In this document: in pieces, positions 10,928 to 22,540 of the stretch
Layout: every line of letters begins with the position of its first letter
Position numbering within the stretch: the stretch's first letter is position 1
Origin: Echinometra lucunter
Lineage: Eukaryota > Echinodermata > Echinoidea > Camarodonta > Echinometridae
Length of the DNA: 64,000 bases
Assembly: GCA_029962745.1 (NCBI GenBank)
Contig: CM057165.1
Span: 25,465,882-25,529,881 of the forward strand
Reading direction: 5' to 3'
Program-made: the position numbers and the translations under genes
The notes under the pieces: generated by a model
What the model saw: only the letters and a program-made list of their open reading frames with translations
Told to the model about the DNA's origin: nothing
The model's database searches: none

Positions 10928-11270
10928 GACTTGGGTCTATCCTTAGTGTAAGCGCGCATGAAATTTACAAAATATTAATTACGTCTGAGAAGTTAAGACT
11001 AGAAATGAAGCCGGGTATAAATGAATAAAGTGCACCGTCAACTTAGCTGCTCGTGGCGCAGTGGTTAAAGTCATTGTAAGAGCTCGATATATTACTAGTC
11101 ATGCTAGTCAAGGGTTCAAATCCCCATGACGCTGGAATTTTTTTTTTTTTTTTTTTTTGTCGTTATGAAATTGATGACATTGGCGTTTATTCCGTTGACG
11201 AAATAGTTAAAGTATGAAAGATATTCTTCGATCAAGTGCCTACCATTCCGTGCCTGCTTACACTAAGGAT
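10928..11270. mobile_element. MITE-like element enclosing a tRNA-like promoter
   Basis: A perfect 15-bp inverted repeat, ATCCTTAGTGTAAGC at 10939-10953 and its complement at 11256-11270, brackets about 300 bp; imperfect pairing extends outward. Inside (11054-11123) lie a consensus-quality box A TGGCGCAGTGG and box B GGTTCAAATCC, followed by a T-run at 11139-11158. The wide A-B spacing recalls tRNAs with a long variable arm. It is either a SINE between inverted repeats or a SINE-derived MITE. I cannot fold a full cloverleaf. Confidence 0.55.
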
Positions 11271-11279
11271 CGACCGTGA

Positions 11280-12050
11280 CTTGGCATTCATGTTCAACAC
11301 TGTTGAAGTTAAGGAAGAATGAATAATAAAACCATACATTTACGGATAAATCGGTCGTTTTAACAGGTTTAATGTATTACTAAACTAAATGTGCATTTTA
11401 CGCCACGTATTTTTTTTTTCATTGTAGCCCATTTATTTTCCCATTGTAAATTGAAAGAAATAAAAATCAAACTGTTAATTAACTGCAGGTGTAATGTTTT
11501 TTATGACAAGAAACCAATTCAGTTCAGTAACTGATTTACTGATTTTGATTGATTTGATATCATCCATCATCATAATCACATAAATCATCAGTTACATGGT
11601 ATAATCATTTAGGTAATATAATATGGATCGTTGAATGCGCTAAGAGCTTGATGGAGACGTCAAAAACAAAAACACATCGATTAATATATTAGTGGCATTC
11701 AAACAAATTGATGATGCAAATTCACAGTGAGAATTCAAAGCGAAAATAGAATGATGATAGAAATAGACTGAGAGAGACAGACAGAGAGAGACAGACAGAG
11801 AGACAAAGAGTAGGGGGAAGGATGAAAGGTAAAAGAGAATCATGAAGAGGAGAAAGAGAGTACTCTACATCATGAATAATAAGTGAAATTACACAGATTC
11901 AAACATCCTGATCATTAAAGGCATTGGCTAACTTTGTCAGTAGCTGATTTATAAAATTCTCAAACTAAGATAAAACATGTGTATGAAAACTTATATTACA
12001 ATAAAAAGACATGATCGAGAGCTACGTCAGCTTCATTCCATTTATATTCT
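11280..12050. other. intergenic AT-rich DNA, no gene seen
   Basis: No coding signature. The minus-strand frame at 11843-11640 crosses a GACAGAGAGAGACAGACAG purine repeat (11767-11812) and is low-complexity. Confidence 0.6.
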
Positions 12051-12051
12051 T

Positions 12052-12056
<5 letters not shown>

Positions 12057-12098
<42 letters not shown>
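12057..12098. repeat. (TA)n microsatellite
   Basis: A TA dinucleotide run at the left edge of the dispersed repeat copy that follows. Confidence 0.9.
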
Positions 12099-12099
<1 letters not shown>

Positions 12100-12101
<2 letters not shown>

Positions 12102-12286
12102 ACATAGGCCTACGTCACCGTGAAGCATTTTCAATGTGGGAAAAATACGCATCTTGCTAGACTGTGAACCATCCTGTTTTTGTTTGTTTGTTTTTTTAAT
12201 AACAAATTGCTTGTTATGAGAGAAGTGTTTAGTTATCAAAACACACTATAGGCATATATGATACCAAATATATGTATATATATATG

Positions 12287-12345
<59 letters not shown>

Positions 12346-13485
12346 TTACCTCGCTGCCAAATATGACTCTTTTTTGTCACATCGCTGGTTGCTACCTCTG
12401 AACCACTCTGTTTTTAATATTACGAGCGAGCGAAGCGAGCGAGGAATCACACACTGTGTTTGATGGTAGAAGTAGTAACCCCTACGGCAAATTACATTGT
12501 GAGCCCATGAAACATCTACATTATCTATTCGGTCTCATCTCACTTACATAATTCGTTTGCTTTTCAAAACCATTAATATCAAACGAGCGAGCGTAGCGAG
12601 CGAAGAAAAATATACCCTTTTCCATATGATAGCAGTGTTATTTCGTCATCATAATAATGTGATATGCGCTATACAAGAACGGAATGTTATCATTATCATC
12701 ATCAGAATACACTATAAACCTGTCTTGCCTGTATGATATCTAAATAGTACATCCGATCACCAGTGTGCCGAATATGACACTGTTTTAAGCTACCTGGCTT
12801 GCAGTCCGAATCCATTCTGTTTCTACCGTTAGCTAGCAAGCAAAGTCAACGACCGATCCCGGCAAAATTATATGGATTCGTCACCAAAAAAATTTCAACC
12901 CATTGCTGCCCAAATATCATGAAATTTTGGAATCTCGCTGCTATAATAAGCTACTTGCTGCCCGAAATCATCTTGTATCTAGCTCTTAACAGCGAGAGTA
13001 GCGAGCGAGCTAACGAAAAATATTTCTTTTTTTTTTTAATCTAGGCCGTTATCTACTGAAAGTGTATCTATTTTTATGTCAACTGGCCGTTCGATTTCTT
13101 GGAGTGATATCTTGTTTGGTTATATTACTTCCTATGAGTAGAAAAATAGTATAACATTAGATAGGAACTGTAGATGCAAACAGATTTCCTTTCATAAGAA
13201 TAGTAATTATCATGGGTATTGGTTAAGATACTTAAATGCGAGCGAGCGAAGCGAGCGAACGCTTCGCAGCCAGTGTCTCATTTACTTTCTTTTTCCTTTT
13301 TTCCGCTTTCATTTCACTTCCTTCTTTTCTTTTTCTTTCTTTTCTCTTTCTTTTTCCTTTTTTCCTTTTTTTTTGTTCGGAAATTATTGGGGGGGGGGCA
13401 GCAAAATGATATCTTTGCCACCGAAATTTTCTTGGGGGCAACTGCCCTCCCTGCCCCCCCCCCCCCCCAGGATCGACGCCTCTGC
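12100..13485 (+). repeat. dispersed GCGAGCGAAGC repeat, long copy
   Basis: It contains several blocks of GAGCGAGCGAAGCGAGCGA (about 12424, 12585, 13238) between AT-rich spacers, then a pyrimidine tract (13275-13375), a poly-G, and an end near AGGATCGACGCCTCTGCC. An inverted copy of the whole arrangement lies at 33345-34640. A (TA)n tract at 12290-12343 is inside this copy. No transposase or RT is seen; the frames at 13219-13584 are low-complexity. It is probably a non-autonomous element, class unknown. Confidence 0.7.
12290..12343. repeat. (TA)n microsatellite
   Basis: About 27 TA repeats within the dispersed repeat. The matching position in the inverted copy (near 34440) lacks the expansion, so the tract grew after the copies separated. 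Confidence 0.85.
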
Positions 13486-14035
13486 CCAAAGGAACTAAAA
13501 CAATACAAGAAGGCTGATAACCTGCTTGCGCACATTAACCGGTTCATTAGGAGCAGGCCTACTCTCATTCTAGGTGCAAAATAGTACACTCATAGCTGTT
13601 TACAGATATTAAGTTGATATCAACATGATTATTACTACAAAAACGTGATTTCTAATTGTAAAAATAACATTGAAATGATTTCCATGTCCCACAAACCCCT
13701 AAATGGATGTGCATCCATATTTGATTGTGTGTATTAAGGTTGTTTCGTTTCATCAAAGGTTGAATTCACAAGATTGACAACTCTATTAAAGTTCCGTATC
13801 CCCGCACATGCACAATTAGTTCACTTTGAACGTTCTGTGTAAGTTGTCTTTGCGCTGTAAAACCTACCTATACACGCATACAGATTTATGCAAATTGTGC
13901 AATTTGCTCAAGGTTGCTGTTTGGGCAACCAAGCTGAAAATGCTCATAAACTACATGGGAACATAAATCAATGTAAAAACTTTAACAGAAAGAACTTTTC
14001 TAGGTTACATAAATAGGACTGACAAACCGACTATA

Positions 14036-14101
14036 CACACACACACACACACACACCCACACACACACACACACACACACCCACACACACACACACACAC
14101 C
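14036..14101. repeat. (CA)n microsatellite with CCACA interruptions
   Basis: A CA run broken by two extra C residues, directly upstream of the 87-bp minisatellite. Confidence 0.9.
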
Positions 14102-14145
14102 CGCATAAAGTACATGGTGGGTTTATGTTATGTATGAACATTGCG

Positions 14146-15866
14146 GGGTTTTAGGTAAGTATGAAGGCACATTGTGGGTTGCCATTTTTCTGTCGGTTGG
14201 TACATACATTGAGGGGTGCGTGTTTGACATAATGGGGTTATTTGTATGAACCAGAAGTACATTGTGGGTTGGTTTTCATTAAGCACATGTAGACATTATG
14301 GGGTGCGTGTGTGACATAACGGGGTTATTTGTATGAACCAGAAGTACATTGTGGGTTGGTTTTCATTTAGCACTTGTAGACATTGTGGGGCGCGTGTGTG
14401 ACATAACGGGGTTATTTGTATGAACCAGAAGTACATTATGGGTTGGTTTTCATTTAGCACATGTAGACATTATGGGGTGCGTGTGTGACATAACGGGGTT
14501 ATTTGTATGAACCAGAAGTACATTATGGGTTGGTTTTCATTTAGCACATGTAGACATTGTGGGGTGCGTGTGTGACATAACGGGGTTATATGTACGAACC
14601 AGAAGTGCATTCAGGGTTGGTTTTTCATGTAGCACTTGTAGACATAGTGGGTGTGTGTGTGTGTGACATAACGGGGTTATTTGTATGAACCAGACGTGCA
14701 TTGTGGGTTGGTTTCATTTAGCACATGTAGACATTGTGGGGTGCGTGTTTGACATAACGGGGTTATTTGTATGAACCAGAAGTACATTGTGGGTTGGTTT
14801 TTCTGTTAGCACATGTAGACATTGTGAGGTGCGTGTGTGACATAACGGGGTTATTTGTATGAACCAGACGTACACTGTGGGTTGGTTTTTCTGTTAGCAC
14901 ATGTAGACAAATTGTGCATGTGTGACATAACGGGGTTATATGTACGAACCAGAAGTACATTGTGGTTTGGTTTTTCTGTTAGCACATGTAGACATATTGT
15001 GGGGTGCGTGTGTGACATAACGGGGTTATTTGTATGAACCAGACGTACACTGTGGGTTAGTTTTTCTGTTAGCACATGTAGACAAATTGTGCGTGTGTGA
15101 CATAACGGGATTATTTGTATGAACCAGAGGTACATTGTGGGCTGGTTTTTATTTAGCACATGTAGACATTGTGGGGTGCGTGTGTGACATAACGGGGTTA
15201 TATGTATGAACCAGAAGTACATTGTGGGTTGGTTTTCATTTAGCACATGTAGACATTATGGGGTGCGTGTGTGACATAATGGGGTTATTTGTATGGACCA
15301 GAAGTACATTGTGGGTTGGTTTTTATTTAGCACATGTAGACATTGTGGGGTGCGTGTGTGACATAACGGGGTTATTTGTATGAACCAAAAGTACATTGTG
15401 GGTTGTTTTTTCTGTTAGCACATGTAGACTTTGAGAAGTGTGTGTGTGTGACATAACGGGGTTATTTGTATGAACCAGAAATACATTGTGGGTTGGTTTT
15501 CATTTAGCACATGTAGACATTGTGGGGTGCGTGTGTGACATAACGGGGTTATTTGTATGAACCGGCCAGAAGTACATTGTGGGTTGGTTTTCATTTAGCA
15601 CTTGCATGTAGACATTGTGGGTGCGCGTGTGACAAAACGGGGTTGTTTGTATGAACCAGACGTACATTGTGGGTTGGTTTTTCATTTAGCACATGTAGAC
15701 ATTGTGAGGTGCGTGTGTGACATAACGGGGTTATTTGTACGAACCAGAAGTACATTGTGGGTTGCTTTTTCTGTTAGCACATGTAGACATTGTGAGGTGC
15801 GTGTGTGACATAACGGGATTATTTGTACGAACCAGAAGTACATTGTGGGTTGGTTTTTTCCATTAA
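14146..15866. repeat. 87-bp minisatellite, about 19-20 units
   Basis: Unit starts defined by GACATAACGGGGTTATTTG fall at 14226, 14313, 14400, 14487 and 14574, a strict 87-bp period. Later units vary by a few bases and small indels. Each unit carries GAACCAGAAGTACATTGTGG, GGTTGGTTTT and AGCACATGTAGACATTGTGG. The first unit and the last one (ending at a CACCAC-rich stretch) are degenerate. 87 is a multiple of three, so frames stay open for one or more units and give repeating peptides; no start context or homology supports a protein. Confidence 0.95.
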
Positions 15867-16018
15867 GAATACACACACCTTCACCACCACCACCACCATA
15901 CACACCCTCGCACACTCACACACACACATATAAAGAGAGAGGGAGCTTGAGGGAGTGTAGAGTTTGAAGTTTCGGAAGGGGTTGTGGATGGGGTGGGGGG
16001 GGGGGGGGGTCAAGCTCG

Positions 16019-17063
16019 CTAGTCATAAGGACCGCTAGTCATAATGATCGCTATTCATAAGGACCGCTAGTCATAACGTGTAAGTTCTCATCACCCGAAG
16101 GTTCGCTAGTCATAAAGCGAAAAGGGGGTCACTATTCATAAAGTCATAAGGACCATTATTCATAAGATCCGCTATTCATAATGTAAGATGAGGGTCGCTA
16201 TTCATAATTCACCATGAGGGTCATTAATCATTAGGACCGCTATTCATAATCAGAAATCGGAATCGTTATTCATAAAACTGAAGAAGGGTCGCTAATCATA
16301 ATATACAATGAGGGTCACTAATCATAAGGACCACTGTTCATCATACGGAATGAGGGTCGCTAGTCATAATGGGAGAAGAGGGTCGCTATTCATAATCGAC
16401 AAAGAGGGGCGCTAGTCATAATCGCAGAAGAGGGTCACTATTCATAATGGGAGAAAAGTGTCGCTATTCATAATCGACGAAGAGGGGCGCTAGTCATAAT
16501 CGCAGAAGAGGGTCACTATTCATAATGGGAGAAAAGTGTCGCTATTCATAATCGACGAAGAGGGTCGCTAGTCATAATGGAAAAAGAGGGTCGCTGGTCA
16601 TAATCGACGAAGAGGGTCGCTAGTCATAATCGACGGAGAGGGTCGATAGTCATAATGGGAGAAGAGAGACACTAGTCATAATCGACGAAGAGGGTCGCAA
16701 GTCATGATGGGAGAAGAGGGTCGCTATTTATAATCAACAAAGAGGGTCGCTATTCATAATCGACAAAGAGGGTCGCTATTCATAATCAACAAAGAGGGTC
16801 GCTAGTCATAATCGACAAAGACGGTCGCTAGTCATAATCGGAGAAAAAGGTCACTATTCATAATCGACGAAGAGGATCGCTAGTCATAAGGGTCTCTTTT
16901 CATAATAATTATGGGAAAGGGGTCATTATTCATAAGGTTCAATATTCATAAGGTCCGCTAGTCAAAATCGTAGAAAAGGGTCACTATTCATCATCGACGA
17001 AGAGGGTCGCTATTCATAATCGACGAAGAGGGTCGCTATTCATAGCGGTCCTTATGAATAGCG
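16019..17063. repeat. ~26-bp minisatellite, about 38 units, with a terminal inverted unit
   Basis: The consensus unit is approximately GGTCGCTATTCATAATCGAC followed by GAAGAG, with AGTCAT replacing ATTCAT in many units. Units are more degenerate at the left (16019-16340) and more uniform towards the right. At the right edge the last unit is flipped, giving a 30-bp near-palindrome at 17034-17063. It is not a CRISPR: there are no unique spacers and the host is eukaryotic. Confidence 0.93.
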
Positions 17064-17099
17064 AGTGGGGTGGGGTGAGGATGAGGAGGATGGGCTAGG

Positions 17100-18004
17100 A
17101 GGAGTTTCTTAACGAAAGTTTTTAGACCACGCAGGACTATCTCCGCATCCATTCATGCGAAAAATTGGTAAGGAGTTAAGAAACAAATTATTATTTTAAA
17201 AAATCAAGGAAATGCAATCAATATTTTAATTCAAGTTATCTCTGTCATCCCAGGTTCATTTTCCCGATTGAGGTGTCAAACGAAAGGGCAGAAAATGAAC
17301 TTTCTAAAAATGTGAGTATCTGTATGAAATTCAAGCGACTAGCTGGCCAAACATTTTTTTTTTGGTAGCCCTACTTCAAATTGTGGAGGTTGTGCAGGAG
17401 GGGTGCCAAAGGTGTGTGTCTAATTCTTCCTTATTATATAGATGACATCGCAGAGCGACGTACTCCGGCAATATGGGATTTCCCTGTCACATGCTCATCA
17501 AACGAAATGCTGACTCCGACATTCCACTTTGTCGTCAAGAGTTTGTCTTTTTGTCCTTTCGATCAAACAGGATACTGTTGCCGTTTGACTTCCGCCGATT
17601 TGATGGGAACGCCGTGAGCAGTTCGTCGTGTACGACTATTATCAGTTCATTTCAGACAGGTATCAGGAAATCAATACCGAATGCCCATTAGCGTAAGTCA
17701 ATAACGTATAAGAATTCAGTCTATCAAAAGAAAGTTATTGACTCTTATGAAATCAATACTGAAGACCCATTAACTGAAGACCAATTGACATGGATATCCA
17801 CTATACCTATTCTGCATAAATCGTTTTCATTATTTGACCACATAGCTTAACCTTAACGCAGGAGAGAATTGGAAGAAGGGGAGGGGCATCTGGCCTGTGT
17901 CCCCTTCTGAAACCCACGTGGCATATACCTTCAGGGACCGAGGAGCCGGGGGGGGGGGGCTTTAGCCCCCCTTTTTTTAGTAGACACGTTGGCCTCTATT
18001 CAAT
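17100..18004. other. no gene recognised
   Basis: Two overlapping plus-strand frames at 17381-17691 have ordinary composition but resemble nothing I know. A possible exon acceptor (TTATTATATAG) precedes 17443. A GC-rich hairpin, GGGGGGGGGGGCTTTAGCCC, lies at about 17950-17970. Confidence 0.5.
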
Positions 18005-18081
18005 AATTCCTAAATTATACAAATAATAATGAAGTATAATTAGAATTCTATTTAATAATAAGAAGTACAAGTCGAAGAGGT
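18005..18081. repeat. 77-bp inverted repeat, left arm
   Basis: It is perfectly complementary to 18595-18671 along all 77 bases by eye. It starts AATTCCTAAATTATAC and ends GTACAAGTCGAAGAGGT. The last ~20 bases resemble the start of the LTR at 27.1 kb (GTACAAGTCTTCAGAGGTT). Confidence 0.95.
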
Positions 18082-18203
18082 TAGCATATCCCAGGTGTTC
18101 AGGCAGTGGAATCACACAAAGGAATTCAAAGTAATTTAAAATTCAAATGAGGTATTGGCCGAACCCCTATAAAAGGCCGTTGTCTCGAGTGGTATTCATC
18201 TTT
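18076..18203 (+). mobile_element. LTR U3 fragment
   Basis: It matches, in opposite orientation, the U3 of the LTR element at about 27090-26955: GTTAGCATATCCCAGGTG, TGGAATCACACAAAGGAATT and CCCCTATAAAAGG, with a TATA box at 18168-18175. Similarity stops just after GTGGTATTCATCTTT, close to where transcription would start, so only U3 is present. It lies inside the 77-bp inverted repeats. Confidence 0.85.
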
Positions 18204-18594
18204 CAAAGTGCAAATATAAATAGAAAAGGAGAAATGAAAATACATTCTTGTCAAAAGGAATCATTTTGTGTTGTTTGAAAGAATTATCATTCATTGTGTT
18301 TCACACTTGATTCTTTCATAGTAAACCGTGAATAGGAATAGGATAATGAATGAATTTAGTAAACCGTAAATCAGTGTGTTGTTAAAAAACCTAAGGGAAA
18401 CGAAATGTACAAAGTACATTGCGGACATTTTATTCGATTGAATGCTCTGAAAACAGTTGTTTGCAAACAATATTAAAGAATACTGCACATTTCCCCTGGA
18501 GGAAATATTAGAAGACACAAAAGCAACCGTTTGTCAGCTTCTGTGAATCAGGGAGGGAAAACCGAAACAATGTGAGAAGATAATAAAGGGCGGG

Positions 18595-18671
18595 ACCTCT
18601 TCGACTTGTACTTCTTATTATTAAATAGAATTCTAATTATACTTCATTATTATTTGTATAATTTAGGAATT
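18595..18671. repeat. 77-bp inverted repeat, right arm
   Basis: The partner of 18005-18081. Immediately downstream (18667-18705) is AATTCTATTACATAACA, then GTCTTCAGAGGTTAGCAT, a second piece of the LTR start, so LTR-derived sequence lies on both sides of this arm. Confidence 0.95.
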
Positions 18672-18705
18672 CTATTACATAACAGTCTTCAGAGGTTAGC
18701 ATCTT

Positions 18706-21700
18706 CAAAGCAGCCAATCACAGAAGATGTCGCATTTCCATACATGGAAAACTTGATTGCCCTTTTAAAACTATGAACATGATGAAGTTCATCTGATTCA
18801 TTTTAATCATAATGTTAAGTGTCAAGATCATTCCTTTCATTTGTTTAAGTCTATACATGTTCAATGAATTTAGGAGAAATAATTACAATTGTTCTTTTGA
18901 TATTTTCTTTATATTCTGCTTTCTTCAGTACAGTATTGATACCGCATTTTATGGATATCACTTAAGCACATTAGCTATTTTTCAGTTTCACTGGTACAAT
19001 GGTCAAGGAGAACGTTAATTATATATTTAATTTGATGTGCACTGATGCGAGAAGTATGCTCAAAGAGTTTAACAACTTAGTTGATTCAGTGTTGATTACT
19101 TTTAACAAGTAATGAGAATATACATCACAAGAGATATAAGGTAATTCGTATTTGGCGTTTCTTCTTATCATTTTGATTCCCGCAAATACATGCTGTTGAG
19201 TTCAATTAACGAAACAAAAGGGTGATATGGAATGTATTCGTTTGACGCCTACATTCTTATTCCAAAGTAATAATCTCCATTCACATCGAATATTGATGAC
19301 AGCTTTCGCAAAACAAAATTGTGATTTTGCGATGTCAATTTTATCGTATCATAATTACGATTGACCAAATCATATTCATGAATTCAATTTTTATTATGCA
19401 GTTTTTAATGAAGAAATTTTGTTGCGAACATCTGAAATCTTGGTTCATTCATGTCTGAAAATGTATTTAATGACTAACTTTAAATCGACGACCGTACAGA
19501 AGGTCTGCAAAACGAACGATACAAACATTTATGTTTGTCATTAAGATCTTCTTTCAATGGAATATGAGATAAAATTCTAAGAATAATCTCATATCATAGA
19601 CAAGCGAGACTGTTTTATTTGTTCAAGCAAAGAAAGGCCCCTGAATCAAGGCAACTTAAAGTGCCGACGTTTTTAAAACAAAAAGGGTGAACTAGGTATG
19701 TCTAAAGCAGGAAATACTGCCGTATCATTATCCGACATATAAGATGAGTGGTCTTCTTTAAAATTTATTTATCAGTGGGGGCTCAAAATGAGCAAAGTAG
19801 AATTCATTGTAACGTTCGGCACTTGGGTTTAAGTGCTTTTGTTTATGCTCCTTTTGGTATTTTGTGTTTATTTTGATACAGTATCACTGTAAACGAATAT
19901 TTTGCTTGCACAAATCATAATTCAAATGATTATTTTTCTTGCTGTATAATATTTTTACAGACGAACAAGAGGATAATGAATATATAACATTTAATGTGTG
20001 TCGGAAGCAAGGAAAATTGTTGAAAATAAGCAGTTTTTGGACAGAGTCCATCTGAAATTATGAAACAGATTGACGGCTTTGACGCACATGGTCATTTCAG
20101 TGTGATATGTGTTGAGAATACAAAGAAGACTCTCCATAATAAAAGAGTAACCCGTCAGAATGACTATTCTTGAGTGATGTCATAAGATTTATACTGTCTT
20201 GTATTGCGCCATATACCTGATATATCGCATCAAAAACATTCCAAGGCGCATGATGAAACTAAGAGAGAAAGGATGACCGTTTTCAAGTTTGATTTCAAAC
20301 AATCCGAAGTATCTACTGAACCGATATTAAGAGGAAATATGTTCCGGAAAAACGGAGCAGCAATGCAATGAATCATCTCATTGCAAAAGATAAGCTATTT
20401 CTTTCATCTGTTCATCTCGATGCAAAAACGTACCGTATGTACAATAAACCATTCAACATATCAAACAATAGCTGATTAAAATCATCATCATGTTGTTATT
20501 GTTGTTGTTGCTGCTGTTTACAAGCAGAAAACATTCAAACACTGTGAAAGTGTATAATTTTCCTTTCGAGTCCAACGATATTATTCTTTCACACAATATT
20601 GCCAATGTCAGACTTAGCGTGTGATCATTATCGAGTCAAAATGTTAATCATTGTGGTTATCATTCAATGAGCAGTTGATATTTGCACAATTATAAGAACG
20701 GATAGCTGTACCCACTCAAATTATGTGATAAATCTCGGATGAATTATTTGAGGGAATATCAAAGGTATGTCCTTTCATGGATGTTGTTTTAAAAATGGAC
20801 ACCACATCACCGTAGCCGACGAGAATTAAGCGTTGAACGCCGTAGTAAATTGGCAACTTAAAGAAGGCCTTATTTATCTATTTGATTTCTAAGAATCACG
20901 GCAATGTTAGGTAATACATCTCTTGAAGTAATCAGAGCTTTATAAATCTGAAAGGTTTAATAAATATGAGTTTACTTTTTCTTCTCAGTTTTTTCTTTTA
21001 AATTTGGAGTGGCTCCATGAACAGTACAATGGTCTGCCTCTGCTGTGCGTCATAATATGTCTTGAATAGTTTAATATTCATGACAGTAGATTCAATTAAC
21101 GCTATTAAGCCACAGCTCATAATTATGCCTATTTCTCCACAGGAGAATATAATTGCAGATCACAAAGTCTCCCTTTAAAAGTTTTAGACTTATGTGAGCA
21201 AATCCAAAGGTTGTGTTGGTGGTCCATCTAAAAGAATATTCCTCAGTCATTCACCATGTGCGAAAACAGGGTTTTTGATGACAAAGAAGCAAGAATATAA
21301 CTAGCTGTGTTTTGGTAGCATGGAGATCCGTGCGTTTGAATATTATATATCGACTCTCTACATTGACTATTTTGGTTTACTATTTGACGATGTACGTTCT
21401 TTATCATGAATAGTGAATCTTTGTCGCATATACATTACTTGTACGAGTCACGTATGTACATCTGTGATTATTTTATTTCACTGGTTAGGATTTTCACCGT
21501 CTTTGACATGGCTGCAAATCCTGTATTGAGGATTCAAATTGGACTTTGGAACGATCCCATCATTTCTCTGGTACGATTCCTCGATACTTTGTATAACTGC
21601 AGAATTGCTCAATGTGCAGAACATAAATGCAAGCACCGAGAAGTTCACGAACAGTACGTGGCCTTCATTTGATTGAAGCTTAATTCAATTCTCGTATAGT

Positions 21701-22423
21701 TTTCCCTGAAAGGAAAGGAGTGGAGTACCCCTTTTCAGTTAGGGGGTTTGTTTGGTTGGTTGGTTTTTAATTGTTGGGCCATGCATACGAGCATGTATTG
21801 TTGGATATTGCGTGGATATCCAGGCCAGTTCACACTTTCCTTTGAGTAGAAAGCATCAGTTCGCCTTAACCGCACTTTCGGTCAAATATACCAATAAGTC
21901 TGACGAACTGGCATTTTTTTTTTTTTACCATTTTTACAGTGTACAGTCATGTATACTGTAGTGGTCTATTTCATTCTATGATGAAAAAGAAGGGCTTCTG
22001 AAAAACAAATCAGAAGAGAAGAATCGGATACCGATCTCAAAACTCAGTCGCCAGGTTGACATAAGGTCCACATAGAAAGGTTGTGGAAGGAGTTCAGTGG
22101 AGGGAATGTCACTTTGCTTGCATGTAAATCCAGCCTTTTACACAAGTCTGGAAGAAATGGAACGGGGCTTCGCCCACGTTATGCTGAGCCATGTCGCCAA
22201 GACATGCAAGGAAACACCAGCAAACTTTTTCTAAAGTACGTCCAGCATCAGGCCTACCCATGGAGGTGCGAGTGTTGCAAGTCTCTATACGACCAGCATG
22301 CCGAGCATGTCTGGATGTATTAACAGGGCCGCGCCCAGTCCATAAGCCGAGTCACAAAGACAAGGCAAGTTGAGCCGCTGTTCTCTAGCCACCATTGTGA
22401 CTATACCTACCTGGGGAGAACAG
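18706..22423. other. 3.7 kb AT-rich DNA with no gene or repeat recognised
   Basis: No coding signature, microsatellite or inverted repeat of note. The plus-strand frames at 18812-19018, 21406-21672 and 22081-22323 look like chance. I cannot exclude that this is intron or the remains of an old element. Confidence 0.5.
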
Positions 22424-22540
22424 CGCCAATAAGTGGAATTTACACACATAGGATAACTTGCGAGAGAACATTCCTTCTTTATTAGGAACCCAGGCTGAAC
22501 ATAGCCGACAATTATAATAACACAATAACACAGAGTGGCG
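22424..22540 (-). mobile_element. downstream LTR copy, R-U5 part only (117 bp)
   Basis: Nearly identical to 26750-26866 over 117 bp (one difference seen, ACATTCC versus ACGTTCC), including the AATAAA signal. On the minus strand a purine-rich tract (GGGAGAAAAGAAGAAAG, about 22561-22545) lies directly upstream. It looks like a polypurine tract that should precede U3, yet U3 is absent. Confidence 0.8.

Noticed and set aside
11046..11137. tRNA gene with a long variable arm
   Set aside because: Internal promoter boxes are good, but a full cloverleaf could not be drawn and flanking inverted repeats suggest mobile DNA.
13219..13589. Lys/Arg- and Phe/Ser-rich frames near a pyrimidine tract
   Set aside because: They are low-complexity translation of the T/C-rich tract inside the dispersed repeat; the inverted copy at 33.3 kb gives the mirror-image artefact.
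14763..15915. Repetitive minus-strand frames (e.g. MLNENQPTMYFWFIHITPLCH)
   Set aside because: They are open only because the 87-bp minisatellite period is divisible by three; there is no start context, splice signal or homologue.
16019..17063. CRISPR-like array
   Set aside because: The units are tandem with no unique spacers, and the sequence is eukaryotic nuclear DNA.
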